In this document: positions 46,307-55,547 of the stretch, one piece after another
Position numbering within the stretch: position 1 is the stretch's first letter
Layout of the letters: each line of letters begins with the position of its first letter
Made by a program: the position numbers and the translations under genes
The notes under the pieces: generated by a model
Database searches by the model: none
Told to the model about the DNA's origin: nothing
What the model saw: the letters and a program-made list of their open reading frames with translations, nothing else
Assembly (NCBI RefSeq): GCF_015624485.1
Contig: NZ_CP061378.1
Coordinates: forward strand, 3,100,001 to 3,164,000
Direction: 5' to 3'
Source of the DNA: Bradyrhizobium genosp. L
GTDB lineage: Bacteria > Pseudomonadota > Alphaproteobacteria > Rhizobiales > Xanthobacteraceae
DNA length: 64,000 nt

Positions 46307-47491
46307 ATGACGTCACGCGCCTATGTTGCCGGGGTCGGCATGATCCCGTTCGTCAAGCCCGGCGCCAATGCGCCGTATCACGTGATGGGCGCCGAGGCCG
46401 CCAAGCTCGCGCTGACTGACGCCGGCGTCGACTACGGCCGTGTGCAGCAGGCCTATGTCGGCTACGTCTACGGCGATTCCACCTGCGGCCAGCGCGCGCT
46501 CTATGCCGTCGGCATGACCGGCATCCCGATCGTCAACGTCAACAACAACTGCTCGACCGGCTCGACCGCGCTGTTCCTGGCGCGGCAGGCGATCGAGTCC
46601 GGTGCCGCCGATTGCGTGATGGCGCTCGGCTTCGAGCAGATGAAGCCCGGCGCATTAGGGGCCGTGTTCACCGATCGCCCCAGCGCGTTCGACGATTTCG
46701 ACGCCGCTGCCGACAAACTCGTCGACGCGCCCGGCGTGCCGCTGGCGCTGCGCTATTTCGGCGGCGCGGGTCTCAGCCACATGAAGAAGTACGGCACGCC
46801 GCTGTCGGCCTTCGCCAAGGTCCGCGCGAAGGCGAGCCGCCATGCCAGGAACAATCCGCTGGCGCTGTTCCGGGAAGAGGTCAGCGCCGACGACGTCCTG
46901 AACGACCAGGTGATCTGGCCCGGCGTGATGACGCGGCTGATGGCGTGTCCGCCGACCTGCGGCGGCGCCGCCGCGATCCTGGTCTCGGAGAAGTTCGCCG
47001 AGCAGCACGGGCTCAACAAGCAGGTCCGCATCGCCGCGCAGGCGATGACGACGGATACGCCGTCGACCTTCGGCGCGAACGACATGATGCAGGTGGTCGG
47101 CTACGACATGGGCCGCGATGCCGCGAAGAAGGTGTATGAGGCGGCCGGCATCGGCCCGGAGGATCTCGACGTCGTCGAGTTGCACGACTGCTTTGCCCAG
47201 AACGAGCTGATCACTTATGAGGGGCTCGGCCTGTGCGCCCAGGGTGAGGCTGCGCGCTTCATCGACGATGGCGACAACACCTATGGTGGCAAGGTCGTCA
47301 CCAATCCCTCCGGTGGACTGCTCTCGAAGGGCCATCCGCTCGGCGCCACCGGGCTGGCGCAATGCTACGAGCTGACGCGGCAGTTGCGCGGCTCGGCGGC
47401 GGCAACCCAGGTGGAGGGCGCGCGGCTCGGCTTGCAGCACAATCTCGGCCTCGGCGGCGCCTGCGTCGTCACGCTTTACGAACGCGCCTGA
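46307..47491 (+). CDS. Thiolase / lipid-transfer-type acetyl-CoA acyltransferase
   Basis: A 394-residue SCP2-type thiolase, expected to cleave a 3-oxoacyl-CoA. The nucleophile Cys is in N-N-N-C-S-T-G-S, the His region is L-H-D-C-F-A-Q-N-E, and S-K-G-H-P-L-G-A-T-G is the C-terminal catalytic loop. The SCP2-like form is typical of side-chain or branched substrates rather than simple fatty acids. It is the first gene of a five-gene operon (thiolase, two MaoC halves, SDR, acyl-CoA dehydrogenase). Confidence 0.92.
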   Translation: MTSRAYVAGVGMIPFVKPGANAPYHVMGAEAAKLALTDAGVDYGRVQQAYVGYVYGDSTCGQRALYAVGMTGIPIVNVNNNCSTGSTALFLARQAIESGAADCVMALGFEQMKPGALGAVFTDRPSAFDDFDAAADKLVDAPGVPLALRYFGGAGLSHMKKYGTPLSAFAKVRAKASRHARNNPLALFREEVSADDVLNDQVIWPGVMTRLMACPPTCGGAAAILVSEKFAEQHGLNKQVRIAAQAMTTDTPSTFGANDMMQVVGYDMGRDAAKKVYEAAGIGPEDLDVVELHDCFAQNELITYEGLGLCAQGEAARFIDDGDNTYGGKVVTNPSGGLLSKGHPLGATGLAQCYELTRQLRGSAAATQVEGARLGLQHNLGLGGACVVTLYERA

Positions 47492-47500
47492 GGCCGGGCC

Positions 47501-47932
47501 ATGGTCGATCAATCCGCCGTCGGGCGCGCGTTCACGCCCGTGACCGCGCGCGTCGAGCCGGGGAGGCTGCGGTTCTTCCTCGACACGCTGGGCGAAAAGA
47601 ATCCGGTCTATCGCGACGACGCGGCGGCGCCGGTGCCGCCGACCTATCTGTTCTGCCTTGAGATGATGGACGCCGCCGAACCGTTCGAATTCCTCAACGC
47701 GCTCGGCATCGATCTGGCCCGCGTGCTGCATGGCGAGCAGCGCTTCGACTATCACGCGCCTGTCGTCGTCGGCGACGTCCTGACTTTCAAGCCGCGCGTC
47801 TCCGGCGTGACCGACAAGAAGGGCGGCGCGATGACGCTGGTCGTCATCGAGACTGCGGTCACGAACCAGAACGGCGTTCACGTCGCCGACACCTCGCGCA
47901 CGGTGGTGGTGCGCAATGGGGGTTCATCATGA
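47501..47932 (+). CDS. MaoC-like hydratase, N-terminal (FAS1-dehydratase) subunit
   Basis: A 143-residue hot-dog-fold protein of the MaoC_dehydrat_N type (V-G-R-A-F-T-P-V-T-A-R-V-E-P-G-R-L-R-F-F, P-P-T-Y-L-F). It lacks the catalytic Asp/His hydratase motif, as this half normally does, and should pair with the next gene product to form one two-subunit enoyl-CoA hydratase. The next gene overlaps its stop by 4 bp (ATGA). Confidence 0.88.
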   Translation: MVDQSAVGRAFTPVTARVEPGRLRFFLDTLGEKNPVYRDDAAAPVPPTYLFCLEMMDAAEPFEFLNALGIDLARVLHGEQRFDYHAPVVVGDVLTFKPRVSGVTDKKGGAMTLVVIETAVTNQNGVHVADTSRTVVVRNGGSS

Positions 47933-48336
47933 GTGTGGGCAATCCATCGGTCGGCGATCGCCTGGTGCACAAGGAGTTCCCGCCGATCACCCGCCATCGC
48001 CTCGCGCTGTATTGCGGCGCCTCCGGCGATCACAATCCGATCCATGTCGACATCGATTTTGCCAAAGCGGCCGGCTTTCCCGACGTGTTTTCTCACGGCA
48101 TGCTTGTCATGGGCTATCTCGGCCAGGCGCTGACCGATGCCATCGCGCCGTCGCGCATCCGGTCGTTCTCGACGCGTTTCGCGGCGATCACGCAACTGGG
48201 CGCGAAGCTGACCTGCGAGGGCACGGTGACGGAGCTGCTGGAGCAGGGCGGTGAGAGGCGCGCCAAGCTCGCGCTGACGACGAGTGATCAGAACGGCGAG
48301 GTGAAACTCGCCCGCGAGGCGATCATCGCGCTTTAA
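47929..48336 (+). CDS. MaoC-like hydratase, catalytic subunit
   Basis: A 135-residue hot-dog-fold subunit with the hydratase-2 motif Y-C-G-A-S-G-D-H-N-P-I-H-V-D and F-S-H-G-M-L, giving the catalytic Asp and His. With the preceding gene product it probably forms a heteromeric (R)-enoyl-CoA hydratase, as in steroid-side-chain-type systems. It starts in a 4-bp overlap with the previous gene. Confidence 0.9.
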   Translation: MSVGNPSVGDRLVHKEFPPITRHRLALYCGASGDHNPIHVDIDFAKAAGFPDVFSHGMLVMGYLGQALTDAIAPSRIRSFSTRFAAITQLGAKLTCEGTVTELLEQGGERRAKLALTTSDQNGEVKLAREAIIAL

Positions 48337-48345
48337 GGAGAGAAC

Positions 48346-49173
48346 ATGTCGAAACTGCAGGGCAAAGTCGCGCTCGTCTCCGGTTCGGGCCGCGGCATCG
48401 GGCGGGCGATTGCGCTGAAGCTGGCGAGCGAAGGCGCCAGGGTCGTGATCAACGATCTCGACGCCGAGCCTGGCAACTCCGTCGCGGCCGAGATCAAGGC
48501 CGCCGGCGGCGAGGCAATCGCGGTCAATGGCAGTGTCAGTGATCCCGGCTTCGCCGATGGCTTCGTCGGTGCCGCCATCGAGCGGTTCGGCGGCCTCGAC
48601 ATCATCGTCAACAATGCCGGCTATACGTGGGATTCCACGATCCAGAAGATGACCGACGAGCAGTTCCAGGCGATGCTTGACGTCCATCTCGTGGCTCCCT
48701 TCCGCATCCTGCGGGCCGCGTCGGAGCCGATCCGGGTGATGGCGAAGAAGGAAGCAGAGGCGGGGCGCGAGGTGTTCCGAAAAGTCGTCAACATCTCCTC
48801 GATCGCCGGCCTCTACGGCAACGCCGGACAGGCGAGCTATTCCTCGGCAAAAGCATCGCTGATCGGACTGACGCGGACGATGTGCAAGGAGTGGGGCCGC
48901 TACAAGGTCAACGTCAATTGCGTCGCCTTCGGCCTGATCAACACCCGCCTGACCCAGCCGATCGAGGCGCAGCAGACCACCATCGACGTCGCCGGCCGCG
49001 ACATCAAGGTCGGCGTGCAGCCGCAGATGCTGGAGGCGATGGGCCGGATGATCCCGCTCGGACGCGGCGGCACGCCGGAGGAGGCGGCGGATGCGGTCTA
49101 TCTGTTCTGCAGCCCGGAATCGAACTACATCAGCGGGCAGGTGATCGTCGCTGGCGGCGGTCTACTCATCTAA
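48346..49173 (+). CDS. SDR 3-hydroxyacyl-CoA dehydrogenase-like
   Basis: A 275-residue SDR of the FabG-like group: S-G-S-G-R-G-I-G-R-A cofactor loop, N-N-A-G-Y, Ser in I-S-S-I-A-G, and Y-S-S-A-K. In this operon it most likely oxidises the 3-hydroxyacyl-CoA made by the MaoC pair to the 3-oxoacyl-CoA cleaved by the thiolase. AAGGAGAG precedes the ATG. Confidence 0.9.
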   Translation: MSKLQGKVALVSGSGRGIGRAIALKLASEGARVVINDLDAEPGNSVAAEIKAAGGEAIAVNGSVSDPGFADGFVGAAIERFGGLDIIVNNAGYTWDSTIQKMTDEQFQAMLDVHLVAPFRILRAASEPIRVMAKKEAEAGREVFRKVVNISSIAGLYGNAGQASYSSAKASLIGLTRTMCKEWGRYKVNVNCVAFGLINTRLTQPIEAQQTTIDVAGRDIKVGVQPQMLEAMGRMIPLGRGGTPEEAADAVYLFCSPESNYISGQVIVAGGGLLI

Positions 49174-49186
49174 TCTTGAGGGCAAG

Positions 49187-50332
49187 ATGCAATACCGATC
49201 GTCCTGGATGACCGAGGAGCTCGACACCTTCCGCGACCAGTTCCGCAAATTCCTCGCCAAGGACCTTGGGCCGCACGCGGAAAAATGGCGCGAGCAGAAG
49301 CTGGTCGATCGCTCGGCCTGGCGCGCGCTCGGCGAGATGGGCGCGCTGCTGCCGAGCGTGCCCGAGGCCTATGGCGGTCTCGGTACCACGTTCGCGTATG
49401 ACGCTGCCGTGCTCGACGACCTCGAGAGCACGGTGCCGGAATTGACCACCGGCGTCTCCGTGCACAGCGCGATCGTCGCGCACTACATCCTCAACTACGG
49501 CTCGGAGGAGCAGAAGAAGCGCTGGCTGCCGAAGATGGCCTCAGGCGAGATGGTCGGCGCGATCGCGATGACCGAGCCCGGCACCGGCTCCGATCTGCAA
49601 GCCATCAAGACCAAGGCGAAGAAGCAGGGCAATTCCTACGTCATCAACGGCCAGAAGACGTTTATCACCAACGGTCAAGCCGCCGACCTCGTCATCGTGG
49701 TGGCCCGCACAGGCGCGGTCGGCGCCAAGGGCATCTCGTTGATCGTGGTAGAGACCGACGGCGCCGAGGGCTATCGGCGCGGCCGCAACCTCGACAAGAT
49801 CGGGCTGCACGCGTCGGACACGTCGGAACTGTTCTTCGACAATGTCACGGTGCCGCCGGAAAACCTGCTCGGGCAGGAGGAGGGCAACGGCTTCGCGCAG
49901 TTGATGCAGCAACTGCCGCAGGAGCGGCTAGCGCTTGCGATCGGCGCGGTCGCCTCGATGGAGCGCGCGGTAAAGATCACCGCCGACTATACCAAGGAGC
50001 GCACCGCGTTCGGCAAGCCGCTGCTCGAATTCCAGAACACCGCGTTCAAGCTCGCCGAGCGCAAGACCGAAGCAATGATCGCCCGCGTGTTCGTCGACTG
50101 GTGCGTCGAACGCCTCGTTGCGGGCGACCTCGACACCGTCACGGCGTCGATGGCGAAATGGTGGTGCTCGCAGAAGCAGGTCGAAACCGCCGACGAATGC
50201 CTGCAGCTTTTCGGCGGCTACGGCTACATGCAGGAATATCCGATCTCGCGGATGTTCATCGATGCAAGGATCCAGAAGATCTACGGCGGGACCAACGAGA
50301 TCATGAAGCTCTTGATCGCGCGGTCGTTGTAG
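49187..50332 (+). CDS. Acyl-CoA dehydrogenase
   Basis: FAD-dependent acyl-CoA dehydrogenase (381 residues). A-M-T-E-P-G-T-G-S-D and F-I-T-N-G are the FAD/substrate motifs, and R-x-A-F-G-K-P-L is present. The position that is Glu in MCAD-type enzymes (Y-E-G-T) is Gly here (I-Y-G-G-T-N-E-I), as in long-chain and isovaleryl-type enzymes whose base sits elsewhere, probably in the helix around A-S-M-E-R. It is the last gene of the operon and supplies the enoyl-CoA for the MaoC step. Confidence 0.92.
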   Translation: MQYRSSWMTEELDTFRDQFRKFLAKDLGPHAEKWREQKLVDRSAWRALGEMGALLPSVPEAYGGLGTTFAYDAAVLDDLESTVPELTTGVSVHSAIVAHYILNYGSEEQKKRWLPKMASGEMVGAIAMTEPGTGSDLQAIKTKAKKQGNSYVINGQKTFITNGQAADLVIVVARTGAVGAKGISLIVVETDGAEGYRRGRNLDKIGLHASDTSELFFDNVTVPPENLLGQEEGNGFAQLMQQLPQERLALAIGAVASMERAVKITADYTKERTAFGKPLLEFQNTAFKLAERKTEAMIARVFVDWCVERLVAGDLDTVTASMAKWWCSQKQVETADECLQLFGGYGYMQEYPISRMFIDARIQKIYGGTNEIMKLLIARSL

Positions 50333-50334
50333 CT

Positions 50335-50418
50335 GTCGTCGTTCCGGGGCGATGCGCAGCATCGAACCCGGAACCTCGAGATTCCGGGTTCACGCTTCGC
50401 GTGCCCCGGGATGACGAC
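50335..50418. repeat. Palindromic repeat, CATTCCGGGGC family
   Basis: GTCGTTCCGGGGC...GCCCCGGGATGAC with the inner CCCGGAACCTCGAGATTCCGGG; close relative of 32951-33030. It starts 3 bp after the acyl-CoA dehydrogenase stop and ends 6 bp before the stop of the convergent ABC gene, so it is likely a shared terminator. Confidence 0.8.
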
Positions 50419-50423
50419 AACGT

Positions 50424-51194
50424 TCACCCCGTCCCGTGAAACCGGCTGAGAAACGCCTTCAGCCGCTCGCTCTTCGGCGCGCGGATGATCTCTTCCGCGG
50501 TGCCGGTCTCGGCCATGATGCCGTCGTTCATGAAGCCGACCCGGCTCGAAACGTCGGCGGCGAAGGCCATTTCGTGCGTCACCAGCACCATGGTCATGCC
50601 TTCGGCCGCGAGGCTGCGGATCACGGCGAGGACTTCGCCGACCAGCTCCGGATCGAGCGCCGAGGTCGGCTCGTCGAACAGCATCACGTCGGGCTTCATG
50701 GCGAGCGCACGCGCGATTGCGACGCGCTGCTTCTGGCCGCCGGACAGCCGGCTCGGATAGGCATCCGCCTTGTCGGCGAGGCCGACCTTGGCGAGCAGAT
50801 CGCGGCCGAGTGCTTCGGCCTCCGCTTTCGCCATGCCCTTCACCTGCACCGGGCCTTCGGTGAGGTTGCCAAGCACGGTTTTGTGCGGAAACAGGTTGAA
50901 GTGCTGGAACACCATGCCGACGTTCTGGCGCAGCGCCGCGAGTTTTGCATCGTCGGGCGCGCGCAGGCCGCTGCCGAACGTGAAGCGATGCGTGCCGATC
51001 GCGAGCTCGCCCTGCTGCGGCATCTCCAGCAAATTGAGGCAGCGCAGGAAGGTCGACTTGCCGCTTCCGCTGGCGCCGATCAAGGTCACCACCTCGCCGC
51101 GGGCAACCGACAGCGCGGCGCCCTTCAGCACGTGGTTGTCGCCGAATGATTTGTGGATGTTCTGCGCTACCAGCATCGCGCTATCAGAGCTCAT
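50424..51194 (-). CDS. Polar amino acid ABC transporter, ATP-binding protein
   Basis: A 256-residue ATPase: Walker [10 protein letters not shown], signature [11 protein letters not shown], Walker [13 protein letters not shown], and V-T-H-E-M-A-F-A, the HisP/GlnQ-group pattern. ATG 51194 overlaps the permease stop (ATGA). Last gene of the importer operon (binding protein, permease, ATPase). Confidence 0.94.
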   Translation of the reverse strand: MSSDSAMLVAQNIHKSFGDNHVLKGAALSVARGEVVTLIGASGSGKSTFLRCLNLLEMPQQGELAIGTHRFTFGSGLRAPDDAKLAALRQNVGMVFQHFNLFPHKTVLGNLTEGPVQVKGMAKAEAEALGRDLLAKVGLADKADAYPSRLSGGQKQRVAIARALAMKPDVMLFDEPTSALDPELVGEVLAVIRSLAAEGMTMVLVTHEMAFAADVSSRVGFMNDGIMAETGTAEEIIRAPKSERLKAFLSRFHGTG

Positions 51195-51853
51195 CGATGC
51201 GCTCCGAGCTTGAGCTCGACCTGATCGGCGATCAAGGTGAGCGGGAACAGCACGACGAAATACATCACGGCAATCGTGGTGTAGACCTCGAGCGGCCGAT
51301 AGCTCGCCGCCGTGATCACGGTGCCCTGATAGAGCAGGTCGCCGACCGCGACCACCGAGACCAGCGAGGTGTTCTTCAACTGCATGATGGTCTGGTTGAT
51401 GAAGGAGGGGATCATCACCTGGATCGCCTGCGGCAGCACGATGCGGCGAAAGATCTTGCCGCGCCGCATGCCGATGGCGCGGCCGGCTTCCCACTGGCCT
51501 TTATCGACCGCCTCGATGCCGCCGCGAAAGATTTCCGCATAGAACGAGCCGGCATAGAGCGACAGTGCGATGAAGCAGGCCATCGCCGGCGACATGTCGA
51601 CGCCGATCAGCACGGGCAGGGCGTAATAGACCCAGACCAGCTGCACCAGCAGCGGCGTGCAGCGGAACACCTCGATGTAGAAGCGCAGCGGCATCGAGAT
51701 CCAGCGCGGCGAATTGGTGCGCAGGATGCCGACCGTGAGCCCGATCAGGAGGCCCGCGGCGACCGTGACCACCGTGTAGATCACTGTGACCAGCAGCCCC
51801 TGCCAGATCAGGGGCCAATAGGGCTTGAGCGCCGCGAAATCCCAGACGTACAT
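51191..51853 (-). CDS. Polar amino acid ABC transporter, permease
   Basis: A 220-residue HisM/GlnP-type permease with five TM helices. The EAA loop is present as [11 protein letters not shown]...I-V-L-P-Q-A. Only one permease gene is present, so it probably works as a homodimer. ATG 51853 begins the family N-terminus 11 bp after the binding-protein stop; the 3' end overlaps the ATPase gene. Confidence 0.93.
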   Translation of the reverse strand: MYVWDFAALKPYWPLIWQGLLVTVIYTVVTVAAGLLIGLTVGILRTNSPRWISMPLRFYIEVFRCTPLLVQLVWVYYALPVLIGVDMSPAMACFIALSLYAGSFYAEIFRGGIEAVDKGQWEAGRAIGMRRGKIFRRIVLPQAIQVMIPSFINQTIMQLKNTSLVSVVAVGDLLYQGTVITAASYRPLEVYTTIAVMYFVVLFPLTLIADQVELKLGAHR

Positions 51854-51864
51854 CGGCTGAAACG

Positions 51865-52704
51865 TCAGAACTGCACTTCGGCCGGGATGTCGTCCGGCGC
51901 CAGCCCGACGGCCTCGAATCCCTTCAACATCCATTCGCGGGTCTGGCCGAGCGAGCGGTTGTAATCGGCCCAGGCGCTGAGGAAGTCCCTGTAGCGGCGG
52001 TCGGCCTCGGCGCGGATGCCCATGTTGGTCGGCAAGGTCAGCAGCGGCTTCGGGATCGCGAGTTCGCCGAGATTGGGATTCTTCTTCAAGGTCGAGACCG
52101 CGAGCACGGCGAGCGAGACGTTGCAGTCGGCGCGGCCGGTCGCGACCGCAAGGATCGCCTCGTCGCGGTTCTTGAAGCCGAGGATGTTGGCCTTCGGGCA
52201 GTAGCGGCGCGCGATCGTCTCGTGCGTCGAGCCGATATCGACCGCGATCTTGACCTCGGGCTTGTTGAGGTCGGACCAGTTCTGCGGCTTGGCAAAGCCC
52301 TTCTTGGTGATGACGGTGAAGGAGTGCACCAGGATGGGGGTCGAGAAGTCGATCACCAGCGCGCGCTCCGGCGTCGGGTTCACGGCAAAGGCGAGGTCGA
52401 CCTTGCCGCCTTGCAGATCGAGGATCTGGTTGCCCCAGGTGGATTCCAGCGTCTCGACCTTGGCGCTGAGTTTTGAGGCGATGTCGTTGGCCATGTCGAT
52501 GCAGGCGCCCGACCATTGGCCCGAGGCGAGGTCCTTATGGAAGTAGGGCTCCTGGCCGACGATGACGGCGACGCGCAGCACGCCGCTCTTCTTGATGCGC
52601 TCGAGCGTGGACTCCGGCGCGGTGTCGGCCCTGGCCGAGGCGGACGTTGCGATCGCGGCGGCGCCCGCCAGTGCAACGGTGGTCAGTGCGTCCCTGCGAT
52701 TCAT
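51865..52704 (-). CDS. Polar amino acid ABC transporter, substrate-binding protein
   Basis: Periplasmic receptor (279 residues, SBP_bac_3 family) with a Tat-like signal (M-N-R-R-D-A-L-T-T-V...A-S-A-R-A-D). L-R-V-A-V-I, D-L-A-F-A-V-N-P-T-P-E-R and D-I-G-S-T-H-E-T match amino-acid binding folds; the Arg after P-E is the usual carboxylate ligand. AAGGA precedes the ATG. It is divergent from the catabolic operon at 53008, suggesting the imported compound feeds those enzymes. Confidence 0.92.
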   Translation of the reverse strand: MNRRDALTTVALAGAAAIATSASARADTAPESTLERIKKSGVLRVAVIVGQEPYFHKDLASGQWSGACIDMANDIASKLSAKVETLESTWGNQILDLQGGKVDLAFAVNPTPERALVIDFSTPILVHSFTVITKKGFAKPQNWSDLNKPEVKIAVDIGSTHETIARRYCPKANILGFKNRDEAILAVATGRADCNVSLAVLAVSTLKKNPNLGELAIPKPLLTLPTNMGIRAEADRRYRDFLSAWADYNRSLGQTREWMLKGFEAVGLAPDDIPAEVQF

Positions 52705-52748
52705 CGTCGTTCCTTCTCTTCGTGAGGTCGGTTGCGCTGGACTATTTC

Positions 52749-52901
52749 TGTATTCAGGATAAAATGCAAGTTAGTATTTTGGATTGCTGGTCATTTGTGC
52801 GGCAGAGGCACAAGATGCTCGATCTGGCGGCAGTCCACTGGCTCGGGCTCGCGAAAATGTCCACCTGAAGGGGTTGCCAACCGTGTTCAATCCTGAATAC
52901 A
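52749..52901. promoter_or_regulatory. Divergent regulatory region with a 12-bp inverted pair
   Basis: TGTATTCAGGAT (52749-52760) and its exact reverse complement ATCCTGAATACA (52890-52901) lie near the outer ends of the 303-bp gap 52705-53007, one close to each divergent gene. TGTATTCA/TGAATACA half-sites look like GntR/FadR-type operators and may bind the GntR protein encoded at 59268. No gene is seen in the gap; GGAAGGAGAGG (52994-53004) is the ribosome site for 53008. Confidence 0.6.
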
Positions 52902-53007
52902 ATACTGAACGCAGTCAAGGGGCGCGCCTTCGGGGCAATCCGTCGCGCCGCCGGCGCCGCTTGCGGTCGCCGTCCGCTGCCCGGTTCACCATTGGAAGGA
53001 GAGGCCT

Positions 53008-53925
53008 GTGCGCGCTTTATTCGTCGATGCCAACGATACGCTGGCGGAGGTCACCGACAGACTGCTGCGCGCGCAAAACCTGCCGGTCGGCATCAACCGC
53101 AACGCGGGCATCAAGCCGGACGACCTGCCCGGCCTGCTCGGCGATGCCGAGATCATGATCGTCGACCACACGGCGGTGCCGACTGCGATCGCGGCCCAAT
53201 GCAAAGGCCTCAAGCACGTCGTGTTCCTCGGCACCGGCGCGCGCAGCTACATGAATCCCGACGAACTCGGCCAGCACAGCATCACCGTGCACACCATCAA
53301 GGGCTATGGCGACACGGCGGTGGCCGAATGTGCGTTCGGCCTGATGTGGGCTTCCGCCAAGAGCTTCGGCGAGATGGATCGCGGCATGCGCGACGGCCAA
53401 TGGCTGCGCCGCGATGCGCTGCAGCTCACCGGCAAGACGCTCGGCCTGATCGGGTTCGGCGGCATCGCCGCGGAGGCGGCGCGGCTTGCGCTCGGCTGCG
53501 GCATGAAGGTGCTGGCCTGGAACAGGACCGCGAAGACCCATCCGGGCGTCGAGTTCGTCTCGCTGGAGCGGCTGCTCGCAGACAGCCATGTCGTCTCGCT
53601 GCATCTGCTGCTCAACGACGACACCAAGGGTTTTCTCTCTCGTGAGCGGATCGCGGCGATGCGGCCCGGCGCGATCCTGATCAACACCGCGCGCGGCGCG
53701 CTGGTCGACGAGGCCGCGATGGTCGAGGCGCTGCGCTCCGGTCATCTCGCGCATGCCGGCCTCGATGTCTTCACCGTCGAGCCGTTGCCGGCCGGCCATG
53801 TGCTGTCGACGCTGCCCAACGTGACCCTGTCGGCGCATTCGGCGTTCCGCACCCCGGAGGCGAGCGACAATCTGATCGGCGCGGCCCTCGATCATTGCGC
53901 CCGCATCATCGCGACCGGCCGCTGA
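53008..53925 (+). CDS. D-2-hydroxyacid dehydrogenase
   Basis: A 305-residue NAD(P)-dependent dehydrogenase (phosphoglycerate/glyoxylate reductase family). G-L-I-G-F-G-G-I-A is the dinucleotide loop, I-N-T-A-R-G-A-L-V-D-E contains the substrate Arg, the following V-E-P-L-P region the Glu, and S-A-H-S-A-F-R-T-P-E the catalytic His. GTG start with AAGGAGAG. First gene of the catabolic operon; it probably reduces or oxidises a 2-oxo acid made by the aminotransferase or DadA-like enzyme. Confidence 0.92.
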   Translation: MRALFVDANDTLAEVTDRLLRAQNLPVGINRNAGIKPDDLPGLLGDAEIMIVDHTAVPTAIAAQCKGLKHVVFLGTGARSYMNPDELGQHSITVHTIKGYGDTAVAECAFGLMWASAKSFGEMDRGMRDGQWLRRDALQLTGKTLGLIGFGGIAAEAARLALGCGMKVLAWNRTAKTHPGVEFVSLERLLADSHVVSLHLLLNDDTKGFLSRERIAAMRPGAILINTARGALVDEAAMVEALRSGHLAHAGLDVFTVEPLPAGHVLSTLPNVTLSAHSAFRTPEASDNLIGAALDHCARIIATGR

Positions 53926-53952
53926 CAGTTTTGAAATTGGAAGGACGACACC

Positions 53953-54306
53953 ATGTCTGACATCACCCGTATCGACCAGAACGCCCGCCGCAGCCGCGCC
54001 AGTGTGTTCGGTGATCTCGTCTTCCTCGCCGGCCAGGTCGCCGATACCAAGACCGCCGACATCACCCAGCAGACCAAGGAAGCGCTCGCCAAGGTCGACG
54101 ACATGCTGGCGCAGGCCGGCACCGACAAGTCGCGGCTGCTCAGCGTCCAGGTCTGGCTCAAGACCATGGACGATTTCAACGCGATGAATGCGGTCTATGA
54201 TTCCTGGGTCGTGCCGGGCAATGCGCCGACGCGGGCCTGCGGCAAGGTCGAACTCGCCGATCCCGGCTATCGCATCGAGGTGATCGCGATCGCCGCGCGC
54301 GCGTAG
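53953..54306 (+). CDS. Rid (YjgF/YER057c/UK114) family protein lacking the catalytic Arg
   Basis: A 117-residue Rid-fold protein (F-L-A-G-Q-V-A-D, V-W-L-K-T-M-D-D-F, A-P-T-R-A-C-G-K-V). In E. coli RidA the deaminase Arg105 lies four residues before P-K-D; by alignment this position is Leu101 here (K-V-E-L-A-D), so the known imine/enamine deaminase activity is unlikely. It belongs to one of the Rid groups without the Arg, often found in catabolic operons with unknown roles. AAGGA upstream of the ATG. Confidence 0.88.
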   Translation: MSDITRIDQNARRSRASVFGDLVFLAGQVADTKTADITQQTKEALAKVDDMLAQAGTDKSRLLSVQVWLKTMDDFNAMNAVYDSWVVPGNAPTRACGKVELADPGYRIEVIAIAARA

Positions 54307-54326
54307 CCCTTGCATCGGAGCGCGCC

Positions 54327-55547
54327 GTGACCGTCCACGACAACAGCTTTCGTCCCGCCCGGCGCATCGGCGCGATCGGCGTCTCCGAAATCCTCAAGAT
54401 CGGTGCTGTCGCGCAGCGGCTGAAGCAGGAAGGGCGCCCGGTGATCGTGCTCGGCGCCGGCGAGCCCGATTTCGATACGCCTGACCATGTCAAGGCCGCC
54501 GCGGAACAGGCGATCCGCGGCGGCCAGACCAAATACACCATCCTCGACGGCACCATGGAGCTGAAGGCTGCGATCGCGGCAAAATTCCGCCGCGAGAACG
54601 GCCTCGACTATGCGAGCGATGAGATTACCGCCGGTGCCGGCGCCAAGCAGGTGATCCACAACGCGTTCATGGCGACGCTTAGCCCCGGCGACGAGGTGAT
54701 CCTCGCCGCGCCGTATTGGACGAGCTACGCCGACATGGTGAAGATCGCCGACGGCGTGCCGGTCGACGTGCCGTGCCGCGAGGAGAACGGTTTTCGGCTC
54801 GATGCCGCCGACCTCGAAGCCGCGATCACGCCGCGCACCCGCTGGCTGTTGCTGAACTCGCCGTCGAATCCAACCGGCGCGGCCTATTCGGCGGCGCAGC
54901 TCAGGCCGATCCTAGACGTCTTGATGCGCCATCCGCATGTCTGGCTGATGGCCGACGATATCTATGAACACCTCACCTATGACGGCATGCCCTTCGTCAC
55001 GGCGGCGGCGCTCGAACCCGGCCTGAAGTCGCGCACCCTCACGGTCAATGGCGTCTCGAAAGCTTATGCGATGACCGGCTGGCGCGTCGGCTATGGCGGC
55101 GGTCCGCGCGAGCTGATCGCGGCGATGGCGGTGGTGCAGAGCCAGAGCACGACCAATCCGTCCTCGGTGAGCCAGGCGGCTGCGATCGCCGCGCTCACAG
55201 GGCCGCAGGAGGTTCTGATCGAGCGCCGCGACGCCTTCCAGCGCCGCCGCGACCTTGTCGTCGACAAGCTCAATGCGATCGATGACGTGAGTTGCCGCCG
55301 GCCGGAAGGCGCGTTCTATACCTTTGCCAATTGTGCGGGTCTGATCGGGCGCCGCGCGCATGACGGCATGCAAATCGACAGTGACAGCGCGTTCTGCCGC
55401 TATTTGCTGGAGCGCCATGACGTCGCCGTGGTCCCCGGTAGCTGCTTCGGCCTTGCGCCCTATTTCCGTCTATCCTACGCAACCTCGGACCAAAATCTGC
55501 GCGACGCGCTCGGACGCATCGCCAAAGCCTGCAGGGAGCTGTCATGA
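54327..55547 (+). CDS. Class I/II aminotransferase (aspartate-aminotransferase-like)
   Basis: PLP enzyme (406 residues) of fold type I. N-S-P-S-N-P-T-G-A, A-D-D-I-Y-E-H-L and the PLP Lys245 in G-V-S-K-A-Y-A-M-T-G-W-R-V-G-Y match the aspartate/aromatic aminotransferase subgroup, with the late Arg in F-R-L-S-Y-A. GTG start. Its stop overlaps the ThDP enzyme start by 4 bp. It probably converts an L-amino acid to the 2-oxo acid used by the ThDP enzyme or the hydroxyacid dehydrogenase. Confidence 0.92.
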   Translation: MTVHDNSFRPARRIGAIGVSEILKIGAVAQRLKQEGRPVIVLGAGEPDFDTPDHVKAAAEQAIRGGQTKYTILDGTMELKAAIAAKFRRENGLDYASDEITAGAGAKQVIHNAFMATLSPGDEVILAAPYWTSYADMVKIADGVPVDVPCREENGFRLDAADLEAAITPRTRWLLLNSPSNPTGAAYSAAQLRPILDVLMRHPHVWLMADDIYEHLTYDGMPFVTAAALEPGLKSRTLTVNGVSKAYAMTGWRVGYGGGPRELIAAMAVVQSQSTTNPSSVSQAAAIAALTGPQEVLIERRDAFQRRRDLVVDKLNAIDDVSCRRPEGAFYTFANCAGLIGRRAHDGMQIDSDSAFCRYLLERHDVAVVPGSCFGLAPYFRLSYATSDQNLRDALGRIAKACRELS

